DNA of 64,000 nt, taken from the NCBI RefSeq assembly GCF_008831285.2, contig NC_045138.2:41531115-41595114 (forward strand), read 5' to 3'. The notes beneath the pieces were generated by a model. It ran no database searches. It had not been told where the DNA came from and saw only the letters and a list, made by a program, of their open reading frames with translations. Each line of letters starts with the position of its first letter. Position 1 is the stretch's first letter. Below, piece by piece: positions 1 to 12,819 of this stretch. The stretch is from Nymphaea colorata (taxonomy: Eukaryota; Streptophyta; Magnoliopsida; Nymphaeales; Nymphaeaceae). Both the position numbers and the translations under genes were made by a program.

Positions 1-118
1 TTCATGAAATACTAAGTTCAGACTTTATAATTGAGTCAAATATCTCATATAAAGAAATACATTGTATTCCAGGCTCTCTCTCCACTTTAAGGGAGATTTA
101 GGTTATTTGGAGAATAAA

Positions 119-401
119 GGTTGGTTTCTAGATATTCAATTTAATCAATACAGTCTGATCTCATTAGAATCAATGACCCAAAAAATTGTCATTAAGCCTT
201 TTTGTGGCTTTTCCAATCTGACAACCCACAATATTTCTTTTTTTTTAAAAAAAAAAAAGTCAACTATATTATACTATCATATACCAAACTTAATGAGAAT
301 TATTTGGGCCATTGATTATAATGAGATCAGATTGTATAGATTAAAGTGAATATAAATGAGATGAGATTGTATAGGTTAAATTGAATATGTAGAAACCAAC
401 C
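119..401. mobile_element. Fold-back MITE with long terminal inverted repeats
   Basis: The left arm (from GGTTGGTTTCTA at 119, about 65 bp) is the inverse of the right arm ending in AGAAACCAACC at 391-401, with few mismatches. The right arm has an extra internal duplication of about 36 bp (roughly 321-354 and 358-391). The AT-rich centre has no coding capacity. Size and structure fit a non-autonomous DNA transposon (MITE). No clear target-site duplication is visible, so the superfamily is not assigned. Confidence 0.65.
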
Positions 402-533
402 CATTGGGGGGGAGAGAGAGAGAGAGAGAGAGAGGAATAAATGGATTTCTTTATATGAGAAACCTTGGGGCTTGATTCAATTGAAGGGTCTTTTGATCCT
501 TCGAAAAATTGTCAACCACAATTTTCATTGAGG

Positions 534-535
534 GA

Positions 536-591
<56 letters not shown>
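534..591. repeat. Compound (CT)n(TA)n microsatellite
   Basis: An uninterrupted CT dinucleotide tract runs directly into a TA tract. Apparent ORFs on both strands here are repeat artefacts. Confidence 0.95.
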
Positions 592-594
<3 letters not shown>

Positions 595-1423
595 AGGATC
601 TCTCCTATCCTGTTCGATCAAGGGGATCCTTTCACGCATCTGCCCCGATGCATGCACAGTGGACGCGGCATTAGATGTGAACCATGAAGCAAATGCAAGA
701 GAAATTTTTCTAAAGGGAATTCATCATGTAAATATACCAGCTAACCAAAGATACTGCAAAACAGGGCCTGATGAAAGATAAGTTCAGTTCAATTTCAAGC
801 TCTTTTATTCATATTTTTCATGAAAAGAATACTTCACGCCCTATGAAGTTGCGAGGACGAACAGAAACTCAATGTTAACAACATATCGTTGGCCTATCTT
901 TAAAAGTATTGTAGATAAACACAAACTCGATCCATTTGTTCACCTAACACCTTCAACTACCCAATGGGTAGGAGAGAGCTACGCGGTTTAGCGAGACATG
1001 AGAATCATAGAGTGTAATCAGAGCTGACATATATACTTAATTAACGGGCTCTACATCTAAATAGAGGGGAAGAAGCCAATGTCAAGCTTTGATCAGTAAT
1101 TAACGGAAATTAGACTTTTTCGAGAGATATTCTCATTATACGGTCAGCTTTTTTAACATGGCACCAAAAGATTGTCGTTGATCAGCCTTTGTTACATCTT
1201 ACACAGTACATTTGCAAACATATTGCAACTAAAATGCCCCAGTTATTATAATTTTTCATATATTGATTAGCATGGTAAGGTTGGATAATTGATACATACA
1301 TTGAATGATTTACAAAAGAAGAGAGCGACTCTATAATATTTATATTTTTAAGTTGAGAACTACTTGGACTGTGCATAACATAAGCAATCCAATCATGTCA
1401 ACAAAATATCTCTTGACATTAGT

Positions 1424-1425
<2 letters not shown>

Positions 1426-1482
<57 letters not shown>
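1426..1482. repeat. (TA)n microsatellite, about 57 bp
   Basis: A pure TA dinucleotide run in AT-rich intergenic DNA. Confidence 0.95.
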
Positions 1483-1484
<2 letters not shown>

Positions 1485-2649
1485 TAAAAACATAAGATAG
1501 TGCATCATTGGTTCCATTTTTGCAGGTGACAGCTCATGACCCCAAAAGCAAAGGGAATGGAGGGAGGTATTCAGACTTTTTTTCTGGAGGTCAGAAGCAA
1601 TCTAACAGCCCTTTTTGGGTTCCATACATGATCATTCTTTTTAAAATATTTCAAATAGTTTATTAAATTTATGAAATAAAAAGAAATAACGCAACATGAA
1701 CTGATTCTCAGCTACACATCTTTTCAAACGTTAGCAAATGTGTTTGGTACCAAAATCTGTTTTGTAAGTAGTCCGTTTTGTGACATTTAATCTGCTCTCT
1801 ATACACCGTGATCATCAGTGTGCATTACATAGGTTTACCATTAAAAGAACATTGATTTTACATAAATGTAGCTCAAAATTATTAGTTAGGTTGATATGAC
1901 TTGAATGACGGATATCAACCATATCGGCTGATATTTAGAAGCCCATGTGTTGTTCTACATCTATGTAATGGACCAGTACTATGGAGATAAGGAGTTGGGT
2001 GGAAACTTCGGCTCTAGGTTCGGTGGCGGGTCTCTCTCACTCATCCAGAATGACTGACTGATAAATGAGGCCTACGTGTGACACAGTGTCGGAAGTAATG
2101 ATGAGTTAAGGCTCCTCTCCTGCATTGGCTTGCACATGCAGAAATTTGATACTGACCTTCAAGTGGCTGCTGGTCCAACCAGCTACTCCAAATAAACTCC
2201 TTCAAGCCAATATATAACATAATTAATATTGGTTTTAGTGTTTAAAATTTCAAAAACTATTATTTACAGAACTCTAAAATTAACTTTGTTATAAACCTGG
2301 TTTTAGGTTAAAGTAAGCCTTTGAAATATCTATTTTCGTTCTGTTATTATTAAAAAACTTATAAAAATTGAATATGATTTGGTGAATACATCAGCTAATA
2401 CAATGTTGCTCATTCGGAGAAATTATTCCTTGTTTTTTTCAATGAGAATGGGTTTTGCGTACAATATATTATAAACCGCATACGAATTTAATTTAGCCCT
2501 CACAAAAGTGCTGTTACCTTGACATATTTTAGAGTGTCATGGACTTTTGAAAATATCGGAAGCTCCAGAGGAGATTTTTCTTAACGTGGAAAAGAGAGGA
2601 AAACTATTATATCGAATGAATTAACAAATTAATCATATTAGTGCTCTGA

Positions 2650-2860
2650 GGGGTGTAGCGCAACTGGGTGACAATGTGGTTCACTCAAAAGAAGGTCTGT
2701 GTCACGGAACCCATTGTTTCTATTAGGACTCAGTATGCTACTCTCCTAAACCATAAGGTCCCGTAGCATGAACTATGAATGAACTTAAGGTCCCGTAGCA
2801 TGAACTATGAATGAACCTGGGGAATGGCCGCAGGGCCTCTCTTTAAGGGTGAAAAAAAAA
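2650..2860 (+). mobile_element. tRNA-derived SINE-like repeat
   Basis: The left part has a good pol III box A match (TAGCGCAACTGG at about 2655). A decayed box B-like stretch follows (CACGGAACCC, about 2703-2712). The right end finishes in a short A tail (2852-2860). A 32-bp unit beginning AAGGTCCCGTAGC is repeated in tandem inside it (2755-2817). This order (box A, box B, unrelated body, A tail) is that of plant SINEs. Box B is degenerate and no flanking duplication is obvious. Confidence 0.5.
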
Positions 2861-4859
2861 GTAAGAATCATCAATGAGTAAATCTGGCTTTATGTTTAAG
2901 TCTATGAGCTCAAATCTACTTCTCTCGAAAGAATCATGGTTGAGATAGTTTTCTTGTAGGTTGTAAGTGGTGAAGATTCTTGCACTTATTCAAAGGCAAC
3001 CTCCATAATTGTAGCATTGTGCATCATCATGCATCATGCAGCATGTAACTGCCACAAGGGTATGACTTGATCGATGATCAATTTCTACCTAATATGATGA
3101 TAAGTATCATGCTTTATGTATGTCATGATGTACACGCAACATGGTATTGAATATTCAAACATATCAACATCCACAGCCCTAAAAACGAAGCATGGTCTCC
3201 AGTTTCTTAGCATGGCTTTGGCTAACTTTCATTAAAATTTTGATGAAATATAGTAGAGGAATCTGCACCACTTATGGGAATCTCGCATAATGAATTGGCA
3301 ACCAACAGAATTAAGATGGGATCATCACTTACATATGTCATCCATCAACTTAGTTCATACATTTAATATTTTAGGGTTGTTAGTGTGACAAACCAAATTC
3401 AAAGCTCTTGTGATTCCGCCGAAATGATCATATAGTTTTTCTGCTAAAATGATGTTAAATCTTATTTCCTTTCAGAGTTAAAATGCAATTTTTTCTAAAC
3501 GTGGTTTTAACACAAAAAACAAGTTCTTTTTAGTATCAACTGAATAAAGAAGTACCAAAGGAGATCACTTCACACTTCGAAGACATACCCTGAGAAAATA
3601 ACTTGGAAATAGCGCCACATCAGGTTTTGATAAGTCTTGGAATTCATAAACTTGGAATTCATAAACTTGGTTAGATAAGATGCGAAGATTCCTAGAAAGA
3701 TGCCCTTAAGTTAGGAAAAAAGAAAAATAAAAAACAACTATATATAACTCTGCTGAAAAGGTATGATTCCTAACTTTTCCTGTGTATGATATGCTGGATT
3801 CTGATAAACATTGCCAAGTCATTCTGTTCTTTATTCTTTATTTACCATGAAAAGTCGTCATTGGTATCTGTGAAGCCACTTCCATTGCCAAGCCAAGAAT
3901 ATTATCACATGTTCTCCTGCTTGTTAGTTAGCTTTTATATATATATATATATATATATACCAGGCTAAACAAACACGGCTTCATCCTCTTTATGTTCACA
4001 GACGATAAATAGAAAGTTTGCAGGAGAAACGCTTCAAACCTTCATTTGAATTTGGTCGATCGAAGCAAACTTGAAATTTTGTTCATTCTTATATGTTTTT
4101 TCACAGCTTTATATTGTTATCTTTTTAATTTCACAAAAGTTACCGCTTTCCTTGTAAAAATAGTTTGCTTGAACATACATTCCCGCAGGTCAGCATGCTT
4201 TGAAAATGATAATAAAAGCAGTGAGGATCTCACATCACATGGAACTCTTTTTCAGCTGAGAAAATCCTTGTGCCTGTTTGTTTGCACTCATTTCATAGGT
4301 CAGCACAGTGCTTCAAAGAAACATTTACTTCTGATTTCTCTGTAAGGAAAAGCTCACTTTCTTAGGAAAGCCCATTCCCCATTCTTGGATCCCGTTTGTT
4401 TCACCTACTTTGCTATGAAAAAATTACTGTTTTTCTGCCCTATTATTAGATCGCCACTAATGAGCTTGGTCAACCACTCAATCTGTATTAATAGATAAAA
4501 ATTCACCACCCATCCAATCATAGAACTCAAATTCTACCAAATTTTTCGTTATCAAATTAAATTGTTACAGCAAGAAGCTCTGTCGGGATCTTAGATCCAA
4601 GGTGATCCAAACCGAGGATCTGATATTTGAGGATCTGAAGTCAGAATTTGCTACTTAAAGTGGGTCTAAGTCGACAATTCTAAAATCACTTGTTTAAACA
4701 ATAGGTCTCACTCCCACAAATTGTGGATTTCAGATCTGCCTTAAAACTTCAAATCCGAGACTATCAAACATACCTCAAGTTTGTTGAATGGTCTTTGCTA
4801 TCATCATTCAAAGGAAGATTCACGGCCTACTTCTCAAATTGGGAAAGGTCAAGCACGCC

Positions 4860-5130
4860 TTCAAGGCTCACCCATGCCCTTGTGACCTATACTTAGTCAA
4901 TGCGCCAATCCGGCGCAGTTTCGTGGAGCTGATCGGACCAAGTTCGCCGACCAGGAAGCACTGAATTCGAGCCACGGAACCAACTTTGCTGGGATTGAAG
5001 GCTAGGTAGGTCCGGGTTAGTAAGGCTGCGACCGAGCTCGGTCCGGCCATCCATCTGTGATCAGGTTGGACTCGAACCTGGTACATCCAAAAATGCTAAA
5101 ACCCATGTACTAACTAGACAGGGCTCATCT
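4860..5130 (-). repeat. tRNA-like, possibly SINE-derived repeat
   Basis: On the minus strand a perfect box B sequence (GGTTCGAGTCC, near 5070-5080) lies about 30 bp downstream of a box A-like stretch (TCTAGTTAGTACATGG, near 5105-5120). A relatively GC-rich body with no recognised coding sequence follows to about 4860. A tRNA-derived retroelement is the simplest reading. A decayed tRNA gene is possible, but no cloverleaf with an acceptor stem was evident. Confidence 0.35.
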
Positions 5131-5248
5131 GCCACCCGGTTGAAATGATCTGTTTGGTGCAGCAGTTTGCCAAACACCCCACCCCCCACGTTAGTTTGCT
5201 TTTCTCCGTTGCTTCTTCTTCTTTCTCCTTTTTCCTTTTCCAGTTCAA

Positions 5249-5308
5249 TGATGGTTTTCTTTGTTCGTTGGTTGATGGTTTTCTTTGTTCGTTGGTTGAT
5301 GGTTTTCG
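5249..5308. repeat. 24-bp tandem repeat, 2.5 copies
   Basis: The 24-bp unit starting TGATGGTTTTC occurs at 5249 and 5273 and partly at 5297, with identical sequence. No function is suggested. Confidence 0.9.
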
Positions 5309-5429
5309 AAAGCCACCTCCTGTTGATACTCAATAGCTTGACAGTTTCAGAACATCCTACGGCTGCTGGATTGCGACAGCCGATCTACAACCGCGTTGAC
5401 CACCATTAACTCATCTCCCTCTCTCTCTT

Positions 5430-5431
5430 TC

Positions 5432-5502
<71 letters not shown>

Positions 5503-5505
5503 CTG
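5430..5505. repeat. Compound (TA)n(GA)n microsatellite
   Basis: A TA run (about 5436-5476) passes directly into a GA run (about 5477-5502). Confidence 0.95.
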
Positions 5506-5523
5506 ACTTACAAGTAAATTTCT

Positions 5524-5642
5524 CCGAATTATCAGATTGATATGATCTTCATGTCAAGATGTTTTCAGCAGGTGGGCGGGATTCTACAAGAATAGAGATG
5601 CAAACATGTAGACATGAAGATCATATCAATTTGACAATTCCG
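5524..5642. repeat. Imperfect inverted repeat that folds to a long hairpin
   Basis: The arm at 5524-5564 pairs with the arm at 5602-5642 over about 41 bp with only a few mismatches. The core includes TGATATGATCTTCATGTC and its complement. The loop is about 37 nt. Arm length and near-perfect pairing resemble a young plant MIRNA-type fold-back or a small MITE. No known microRNA was recognised. Confidence 0.6.
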
Positions 5643-6102
5643 TGATATATATATATATATACATGTGTGCGTGTGTGGGGTTACGTTACGTGCCTGACAA
5701 GACTTTGCTTACCATCTCTGTAAGAATAATAATCTTTGAATGTATATGTCAATAGTTATGGCAAACTCAATTAAAAAGAATATATATATATATATATGTA
5801 GAGAGAGAGAGGGAGAGAGAGAGAGAGCTGGCATATTGTTGGCGACGGTTGTACAGATCCATTCTCACACGCATTTGACTCTGCGGAGCACCAAAAACCA
5901 GACGTGCCTTGCCAGTCACAACTCACAACACGCCCTCCCTCTTCCCTTCCTCACCTTCTCTTCACCATCCTCAGTTTTGGTATAACAATTACTCTGATTT
6001 TGTAGCCTCCATTTAATAGATCGTCTCTCTCCCTCCCTCTTTTTAAAACGAGAAACCGTGGTTCAGAGGAGACCCACATTCTGTTTCGACTTCCCCTGGT
6101 TC

Positions 6103-6146
<44 letters not shown>

Positions 6147-6188
6147 GCGGAAGGCAAGTCTGGCAGCAGTTAGAAAAAAGGTTAGAAA

Positions 6189-7908
6189 ATGTTTCAGCAT
6201 CACAGAAGTCATGGACAGCGCAAAGGTCAGGAGGCCTTGAACGAGTGCCAAACCTTTGTGGAATGTGGAAACATGTACAGAAGAACCAGACCAAGGGTCC
6301 TCCGTCTGTTCCTCCTCTTTTCCGTCGTCTCCTGCACCCTCCTCTTTGCTCCTCGCCTCTTTGCTGCCTTTACCAACTTACCTTTGTTCTGTAAGTCCCT
6401 TTGTAACTTGGTTCTCTCTGTTTTTCTCTCTCCAAATATTTATCGATTCCCATTTCTTCCTTGTATTAACAAGCAGCCCTGAAAAACCCATTTCCTGTTT
6501 TCTGCGTGTACAGACGTGGAGGATACCTTTCTTGCTGAAACGGTGAACAGAAACCCTCCTTGTCCGTCCATACTCAAAAACGGTACACCCATTTCTTTTC
6601 GTCTCTTTTCTTACAGCAAAAACTTTTGAATGCTTCAACTCTCCCTCTTAATATGGATGTCTTGATTGTGCAGGGACTGTTTGTTGTGACAGAACCAGCT
6701 TCCGCACAGACGTTTGTTATATGAAAGGGGACATAAGAACCATATCTTCTACAAACTCGATTTTTCTCTATACCGCCTTCCTCAACACCACTGAACAGAA
6801 GCAAGAAAAGGAGACCATCAAGATCAAGCCGTACACCAGGAAATGGGAAACAAGCCTCATGAACACCATTGATGAGCTCACACTCGTCAAGACATCGAGC
6901 TCTCCTTACCACCACCACTGCGATGCTCACCACTCTGTTCCTGCTATATTCTTCTCAACAGGGGGCTACACGGGCAATGTCTACCACGAGTTCAATGATG
7001 GAATCATTCCCTTGTACATCACCTCGCAGAAGTACAAAAAAGAGGTGGTGTTTGTCATCTTGGAGTATCACAGCTGGTGGATAACCAAGTACAGCGACAT
7101 TCTATCTCATCTCAGCAACTATGCGCCAATTGATTTCGCAAACAGCAAGCAGAGGCACTGCTTCTCGGAAGCCATTGTAGGCCTCAACATCCATGACGAG
7201 CTCACTGTGAACTCGTCCATGATGCGCGACGACCCGAAAAGCATGTTGGATTTCCGCAGATTGCTGGATGATGCGTACAGGCCTAGAATCAGGGGGTTGC
7301 TCGGGGAAGAAGGGAGGAAAGAGGACGAAAATGAGAGGGGGCAGAGGTTGATCTCCAATCCCAAGTTGGTCATCATCTCTAGGAATGGTTCAAGAGCAAT
7401 TCTGAATCAGGAGACCTTGGTGAAAGTCGCCGAGGAGATTGGCTTCAAGGTCGAGGTGTTAAGCCCGACGCGGACGACGGAGCTGGCCAAGGTATACAGG
7501 TCACTGAACTCTAGTGATGTTATGGTGGGTGTTCACGGTGCAGCCATGACCCACTTCATGTTCATGAGGCCTGGAACTGTTTTCATCCAAGTGGTGCCAT
7601 TGGGTACAGACTGGGCTGCACAGACCTACTATGGCGATCCTGCCATGAAGCTTGGTTTGAGATACATCAACTATAAGATTCTGCCAAGGGAGAGCTCCTT
7701 GTATGCACAGTATGACAAGGATGACCCTGTGCTGACAGACCCACAATCATTGAACAAGAAAGGATGGGAAGTCACCAAGCGTCTGTACTTGGATGGGCAG
7801 ATCGTGACATTGGAGATGAAGAGATTTAGGAAGAGGTTGTTGAGGGCCTATATCTATTCTGTAAGTAGAAGAAGAAAGGAGATGGTGGGGAGGTCTGTTT
7901 CCCTTTAG
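6189..7908 (+). CDS. GT61 family glycosyltransferase (XYXT1/XAT-like)
   Basis: Golgi-type glycosyltransferase of family GT61 (DUF563). Plant members add xylose, arabinose or N-acetylglucosamine to xylan, mucilage or N-glycans. Three exons: 6189-6390, 6514-6582 and 6674-7908, all with GT-AG introns in frame, give 501 aa. The start is the first ATG after an in-frame TAG three bases upstream of the preceding codon. Residues 1-36 are cytosolic and basic. Residues about 37-57 form the single signal-anchor helix of a type II membrane protein. The catalytic domain begins near the CCDRTSFRTDVCYMKGD block and includes ISRNGSR (about 325-331) and GVHGAAMTHFMFMRPG (about 376-391), all hallmarks of GT61. 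The last exon is long, as is usual in the family. A CT tract lies at 6101-6146, in the presumed 5' UTR. Nothing looks broken. The acceptor and donor substrates cannot be read from sequence; the similarity points to the xylan-related clade rather than to the core N-glycan xylosyltransferase. Confidence 0.9.
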
Positions 7909-8105
7909 GTCATTAGAAACTGATCAAATTCTTTTGTTCTTTTTGTGTTTTCTGGATTTTTTAAATGGTTGGTTGTCGATGGTGGTGCCGTGATGGTGAT
8001 GCTAGCTTTGATTGATCAAGACTGTTGATTTTGTGTATTGGGAAAGGAAAGGAAGAAGGGGAATCCGTGATCTGTTCTTGGTGTAGATAAGATATTCATT
8101 CAAAA

Positions 8106-8239
8106 GAGTCCGTCTCCAATAAGTTAATGTATAGAGGAATTTAATTTGTATACTTCATCTTGAACACATTTTGAGTCTCTCTTCAATAAGTTAATGTATA
8201 GAGGAATTTCATTTGTATGCTTCATCTTGAACACATTTT
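8106..8239. repeat. 67-bp tandem duplication downstream of GT61
   Basis: Two adjacent copies of a 67-bp unit start with GAGTC at 8106 and 8173 and share AATAAGTTAATGTATAGAGG. They differ at a few positions. The repeat lies about 200 bp after the stop codon, in the probable 3' UTR or just beyond. Confidence 0.85.
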
Positions 8240-10799
8240 GCTTGTATTTCCTTCCAGCTACTAACCAAGTCGAGGATATTTCTTGGACCTTCCAAGAAGA
8301 TATTCTTCCGTCTACGTGATACGTGAGAGAGAGAGAGAGAGAGAGAGAGGTTCATGAAATCCAACATTAAAATATAATTACCTCCATGGTGTCACATTGA
8401 TTCCAGTCAACCTGACAACCGATCTATCTCAATGCTTCCATCGATCTGGACATGGGCAGTTCAGTCAGTGTGAGCCTCAGTGTACAATCTAGGATTATAG
8501 CTCTGCCATTACCTCGCTATGTAATTTCATTGTCCATGATCTCAAAACATGACCAAAAAATAATTTTAACAGCAATTAGGATTAGTTCTGCAATTGGAAC
8601 TAAACTAGTTGTTCTCCTAAACCCACGAAGATAATCATAGAAGAGTAACTGTGGTCACTCATTGGTGGTGCAGCCATATGAAACAAGGACTGGAAGTTGA
8701 AACCAGTGTTACCAATATTGAAATCGGCACCATATCGATTTGCTGACACATAATGTGTATTCGCCAATATATGTTGGTCCAGATTGGCTTATTAAGAAGT
8801 AAATAAAAAGTAATTTAAAATAACTAAAAACTACAAAAATACCTTATTTTCGAAATCATTTCAACCTTGTAGCGTTTCGACGATCGACCGAGACACCCAC
8901 ATGGATAGCAGCAAAACTGGCCGAAACAGTCCTTTTAGCTAGCCATATGCAATGGTGAAAGAAGACAGGACCTGAGTCATGAGGAAGACTATTTGGTGGC
9001 ATGTAGCTTAATGCAGATGAAGGCGAGAACTATGGTTGGGGAGAACGTAAGATGCTGAACTTCTCAGGACACTTTACAACCATTTTTGTTCATAAAATAA
9101 GGAAAAAAGGGAACAAACAGATGAAATTAATGACCAAGCTAGATTCGGCTTTTACACAGTTACGACGGTGATTCATCAATCTTTTTCGATGATGGATTGT
9201 CCTTGTTTGGGCATTCTTGTTTCACACAATTTCTTCTGGAGATTTCAACACAAAATTTTTTCTGTCGATAGTCTTTTTCAACTTCAGATATCAGGCATTG
9301 TCATGCTTAAGGATGATCCAAGTTAATCATAGTAGCTGGAACAAAATACAAGATCAACGAGCTTATTACAGGTATAATTAATGGAATTGCTTCCGGTTTC
9401 TGCACAAGTTTGGGCATTTAGATGTGAATTGCATTGTTTGACAGTAACCTTTCAGCAGTTCATGCAAAATACATGGAATATATAAAATTTGAGTTAAGAA
9501 GATGAGTCAGAAATTAAACCAGAATGGGGAAGAAATTACAGCATTTGATAGACCCCTGGTTTACGAAACGTCATCAAGCATTCCGCACGAGTTGATTCTT
9601 ATCAAGCTTCCTATTTCTACACGCCAAAATTTTATTATGAAACTTACTCTACTGATAAGCTACTCTGTATCCTCCAGCGCTGGTCTATGCATTTACTAAA
9701 TAAGAAACGGAAACAAGATATCATCTCACCACTTGTTCACAGTTGCATGGTTAATACTGTTGACTTACCCTTCAGTATCGCACTTCTCTGATGTCAAACT
9801 TCTAATCAAAGACTGCCAAGTTACTTACGCTGAAAGGGAATTCATAATAGTGGCATTTGGTTCAGAAAACTGTGAGCAACATGTACCAATCTGTAGACAG
9901 TTCAGGCTTGTTGCAGCACTGAACGAAGAAATACTTATCGAATGATTTTCCTCTTCTAGATATAATGAAACCCTTTGTTGAAATCACTACCCATAACCAT
10001 ATCCATGTAATGTATATTGAATAATAAATCAAGAAAGCGATTGACCATGATATAGCTTGGTCATTTTTGTTTTCCTGGAATTTGTCCACCTGCCTAGCGA
10101 AGTTGCCAAAATTTTAGCTACAAAAGAACTAGGTGATACCATGCAACCTCCTACGTAACAGAAAATTCCAGGTTCCACATAATAACAAATAGCGAGGTTC
10201 GGCATCAGCATTACTTTTACAAGATTATTCATCATTAAGGATATCCAACTCACCAAGTTAGATATAAGCACTATACAAAATCCTAACAAAGTATGCAACA
10301 GCAGGATTTGATTTTCTTTTATTCTCCTGCATAAACAAAAACTCCAAGGACTCCAAGATATTGTTACTTTAACAAATTGACCACCTCATAAGTAGGAAAT
10401 GATCGGTGGCACCCGAGACCCCAAGATATTAGATATCATTACCAACAGTTATCTGTTACACGCAAGATATTGTCAACGCAACACGAATAAAGAAAACAAC
10501 GCATGCAGCAGCAGCAAGTGGTGCAGCAGTAGAAACTGCTGTTCACCAGAAAAAGAAGATCTGTAGAATCTCCATAACAAGATAAATGCATTGCAGACAT
10601 CGTATTCTAACTTGTCCAGCACAATCATCTGCATTTTTCACGGTAAAAGCATAAAATGAGTATTTGAAATAGCAAAAACAGTTTGTAAGTTTGAAATCGA
10701 ACGCATACAATAATAATAGTTATAATTTATAAACTACGTAAAGCTTTTGGCTCATTTTCTTCTTATGCAGAACAAATTTTTAGTAGCAAACAGATTGAT

Positions 10800-11330
10800 C
10801 TATTCCAAGAAAGGGAAGCATGATTCCGCCCGCGATGCACTCAATGACTCTGAGGCTTTTGGCAACGTCGATTCTTCCGCAGCAATGAACTCGACGACGA
10901 ACTTTTGCTTCTTCCTCCTGATTGATACTTCGGGTTCCTCCTCTGACCTATCCATGTGGCCGCGATGAAATGATTGAGGAACACCAAGATCTGCATTCGC
11001 ACCTGACACTCAGAACCGAGCATAAGGGGAATCGGGAGAGAATGCCGTTCACGACTACTTTCGGAGAGAGGGCGGCGTTAAGGCCCAGAAGTTCTCACTT
11101 CTTCCTCATCCCCGTATTCCTCGCTTGCCCTCCTTCCCCTCTTGTTCTCACTCTCCCTCGTCGCCATTCTATTTCTTCTTTGTGTTTCTTGGTTGCCATG
11201 ATCTTGGCTTCCTGTGTTCTTCTTCCATTATCATCCTTCCTGGCTCCTCCTTTTCCGAAATTGGAGCGATACCTCCTTTGCCCCAACACAATCGACTGGA
11301 TTGCGGCTTTGGCCGGGGAAAGAATTTTTC
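10800..11330. other. Gene-like island of unknown nature
   Basis: This stretch is less AT-rich than its surroundings and has a 69-codon ORF on the minus strand (11009-10800, rich in Ser, Lys and Glu) and a 144-codon pyrimidine-driven ORF on the plus strand (10922-11356). Neither matches a family I know, and no convincing splice chain links them to other exons. It could be a first exon, a promoter region of a non-coding transcript, or a decayed element. Confidence 0.25.
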
Positions 11331-12819
11331 AGGGTCACCATCAAATAATAAATTAGAATTATCTTGCTTTCAGTTATACCTTATTCAACCAACATGCCTT
11401 CAAGTTCAAAAAGTTAGCAATAGATATTTGAACTTCAAACCAATCCAAATATATGAGTTCACATTATTTATATTAGAAGGTTAGTTTGATGCACAAAGAA
11501 CTTCTTGTAAAATGAATTTGATACACTCAGTATTTTAAGTTTAGCAACTTATATAATTTTTTTTTGTTCAGTATCTGGTAAAATTTTATTTTTCAATTAT
11601 ACTTCAATTCTTCCTTAAATGAATGACAAAACTGTTTTCTTATCTAAAGTGGATAGTTTTCATTCTTGTATAACATCGCCTCTAAGGGCTATCCATTTTG
11701 AAAGTGGATTTTCTTAAATATTAACATTAAAATCGTTTTTTCAAGTCAAGAAGAAGTGAGGCATAAATCTGTAAAATTCAAAATAGAGAAAATGAAAATG
11801 AGAACTGCCTAGCTTGGAAAGTTAAGTGTTTGGCTTCCTTATTTTTCGCTTCTGTACCTAACTTTAACATCCAGTGGAATTGCGAATTTGTTCCTTTCAA
11901 AACTTAAAAAATAATTATAACTTGTTTACAGAAAAAGGAAAGCTAGACGTGCAGATGGATCAAACGGTCGAGCAAGCAACCAGACGACCAATTTGCCTAG
12001 CTCCTACTAGCATAATTCAGGTCAGGTTAGTCACCCTCTATGTCAGAAACAGAAGAACTTTCATAAACTTTCAGACTTTCATAAAACATGAACATCATTT
12101 ACATGAGATATTCAGGTTGTCAGTTTCAAGAGTTAACGGCTTGTACATACTCCCAGGCAAGGGCCCAATACCATACGTTTCGAAGTTTCTATTGGAAACA
12201 TGTTGATGTGATACACTAACTCGATGTCCTAAGTGGTTGTGTTTCCAAAGCCTTGACTAAACCCACCTCTTGAAACAAACAAGGACTCCAACCTCTTGAA
12301 ACAAACAAGGACTTTGTCCGAGGCAGCTCCGATGTGTGGCCATGAAGTTATTAAGTATTCTACCGACGGTACGTGCTTCGCAGTCTGAAGAAAAATCTGA
12401 GCTGCAGTCAAGCAACTTTAGAAGCAGAAGCATGTTTTGTCCCCCTCTACAAAATGGGAAGTAATGGCATCACCAACGATCACGACATCTGGAGAAGCCC
12501 ATGATGCTGAAGCAAAGCACCGCCATAAATATGTTCTGCAAATGGAAGGAATCATGTTTGTTAGTTGTCATAAGTATATAATTCTTATCATGTAGAATAC
12601 GTTAATAGCAACATTCACCTCAATGAAATGGTTTCTACACAGCATGAGAGAGTAGACAGTAACATTGAGATTGCCATCAAGAGGCAAGAAAAATAGACAA
12701 GCCATGAGAAGTGAGCAAACCAATGCGGTCCTCAATTCATCATGGAATACGAAATCAACAAATCATTAAGCACTGAGAATTGGAAAAAGGTCAGGAACCG
12801 ATTAAGAAAACTATGCACT

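Larger units (their letters stand above)
402..6188. other. Intergenic region without a recognised gene
   Basis: AT-rich DNA with no ORF or spliced exon chain that resembles a known protein. It contains GA/CT tracts (410-434, 534-561), TA tracts (562-591, 1426-1482, 3934-3960, 5436-5476), a SINE-like repeat, a tRNA-like repeat, short tandem repeats and a long inverted repeat, all listed separately. A short exon-like open stretch after a 3' splice-site-like motif near 1525-1665 could not be linked to any family. Confidence 0.6.

Noticed and set aside
451-674. ORFs on both strands with Arg-Glu, Leu-Ser and Tyr-Ile repeats
   Set aside because: They are translations of the CT and TA microsatellites.
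1525-1665. Exon-like open frame after a TTTTTGCAG motif
   Set aside because: It has no recognisable homology and no neighbouring exons that would join it.
4868-5086. 72-codon minus-strand ORF
   Set aside because: It overlaps the tRNA-like repeat, and the protein matches nothing; more likely repeat-derived than a gene.
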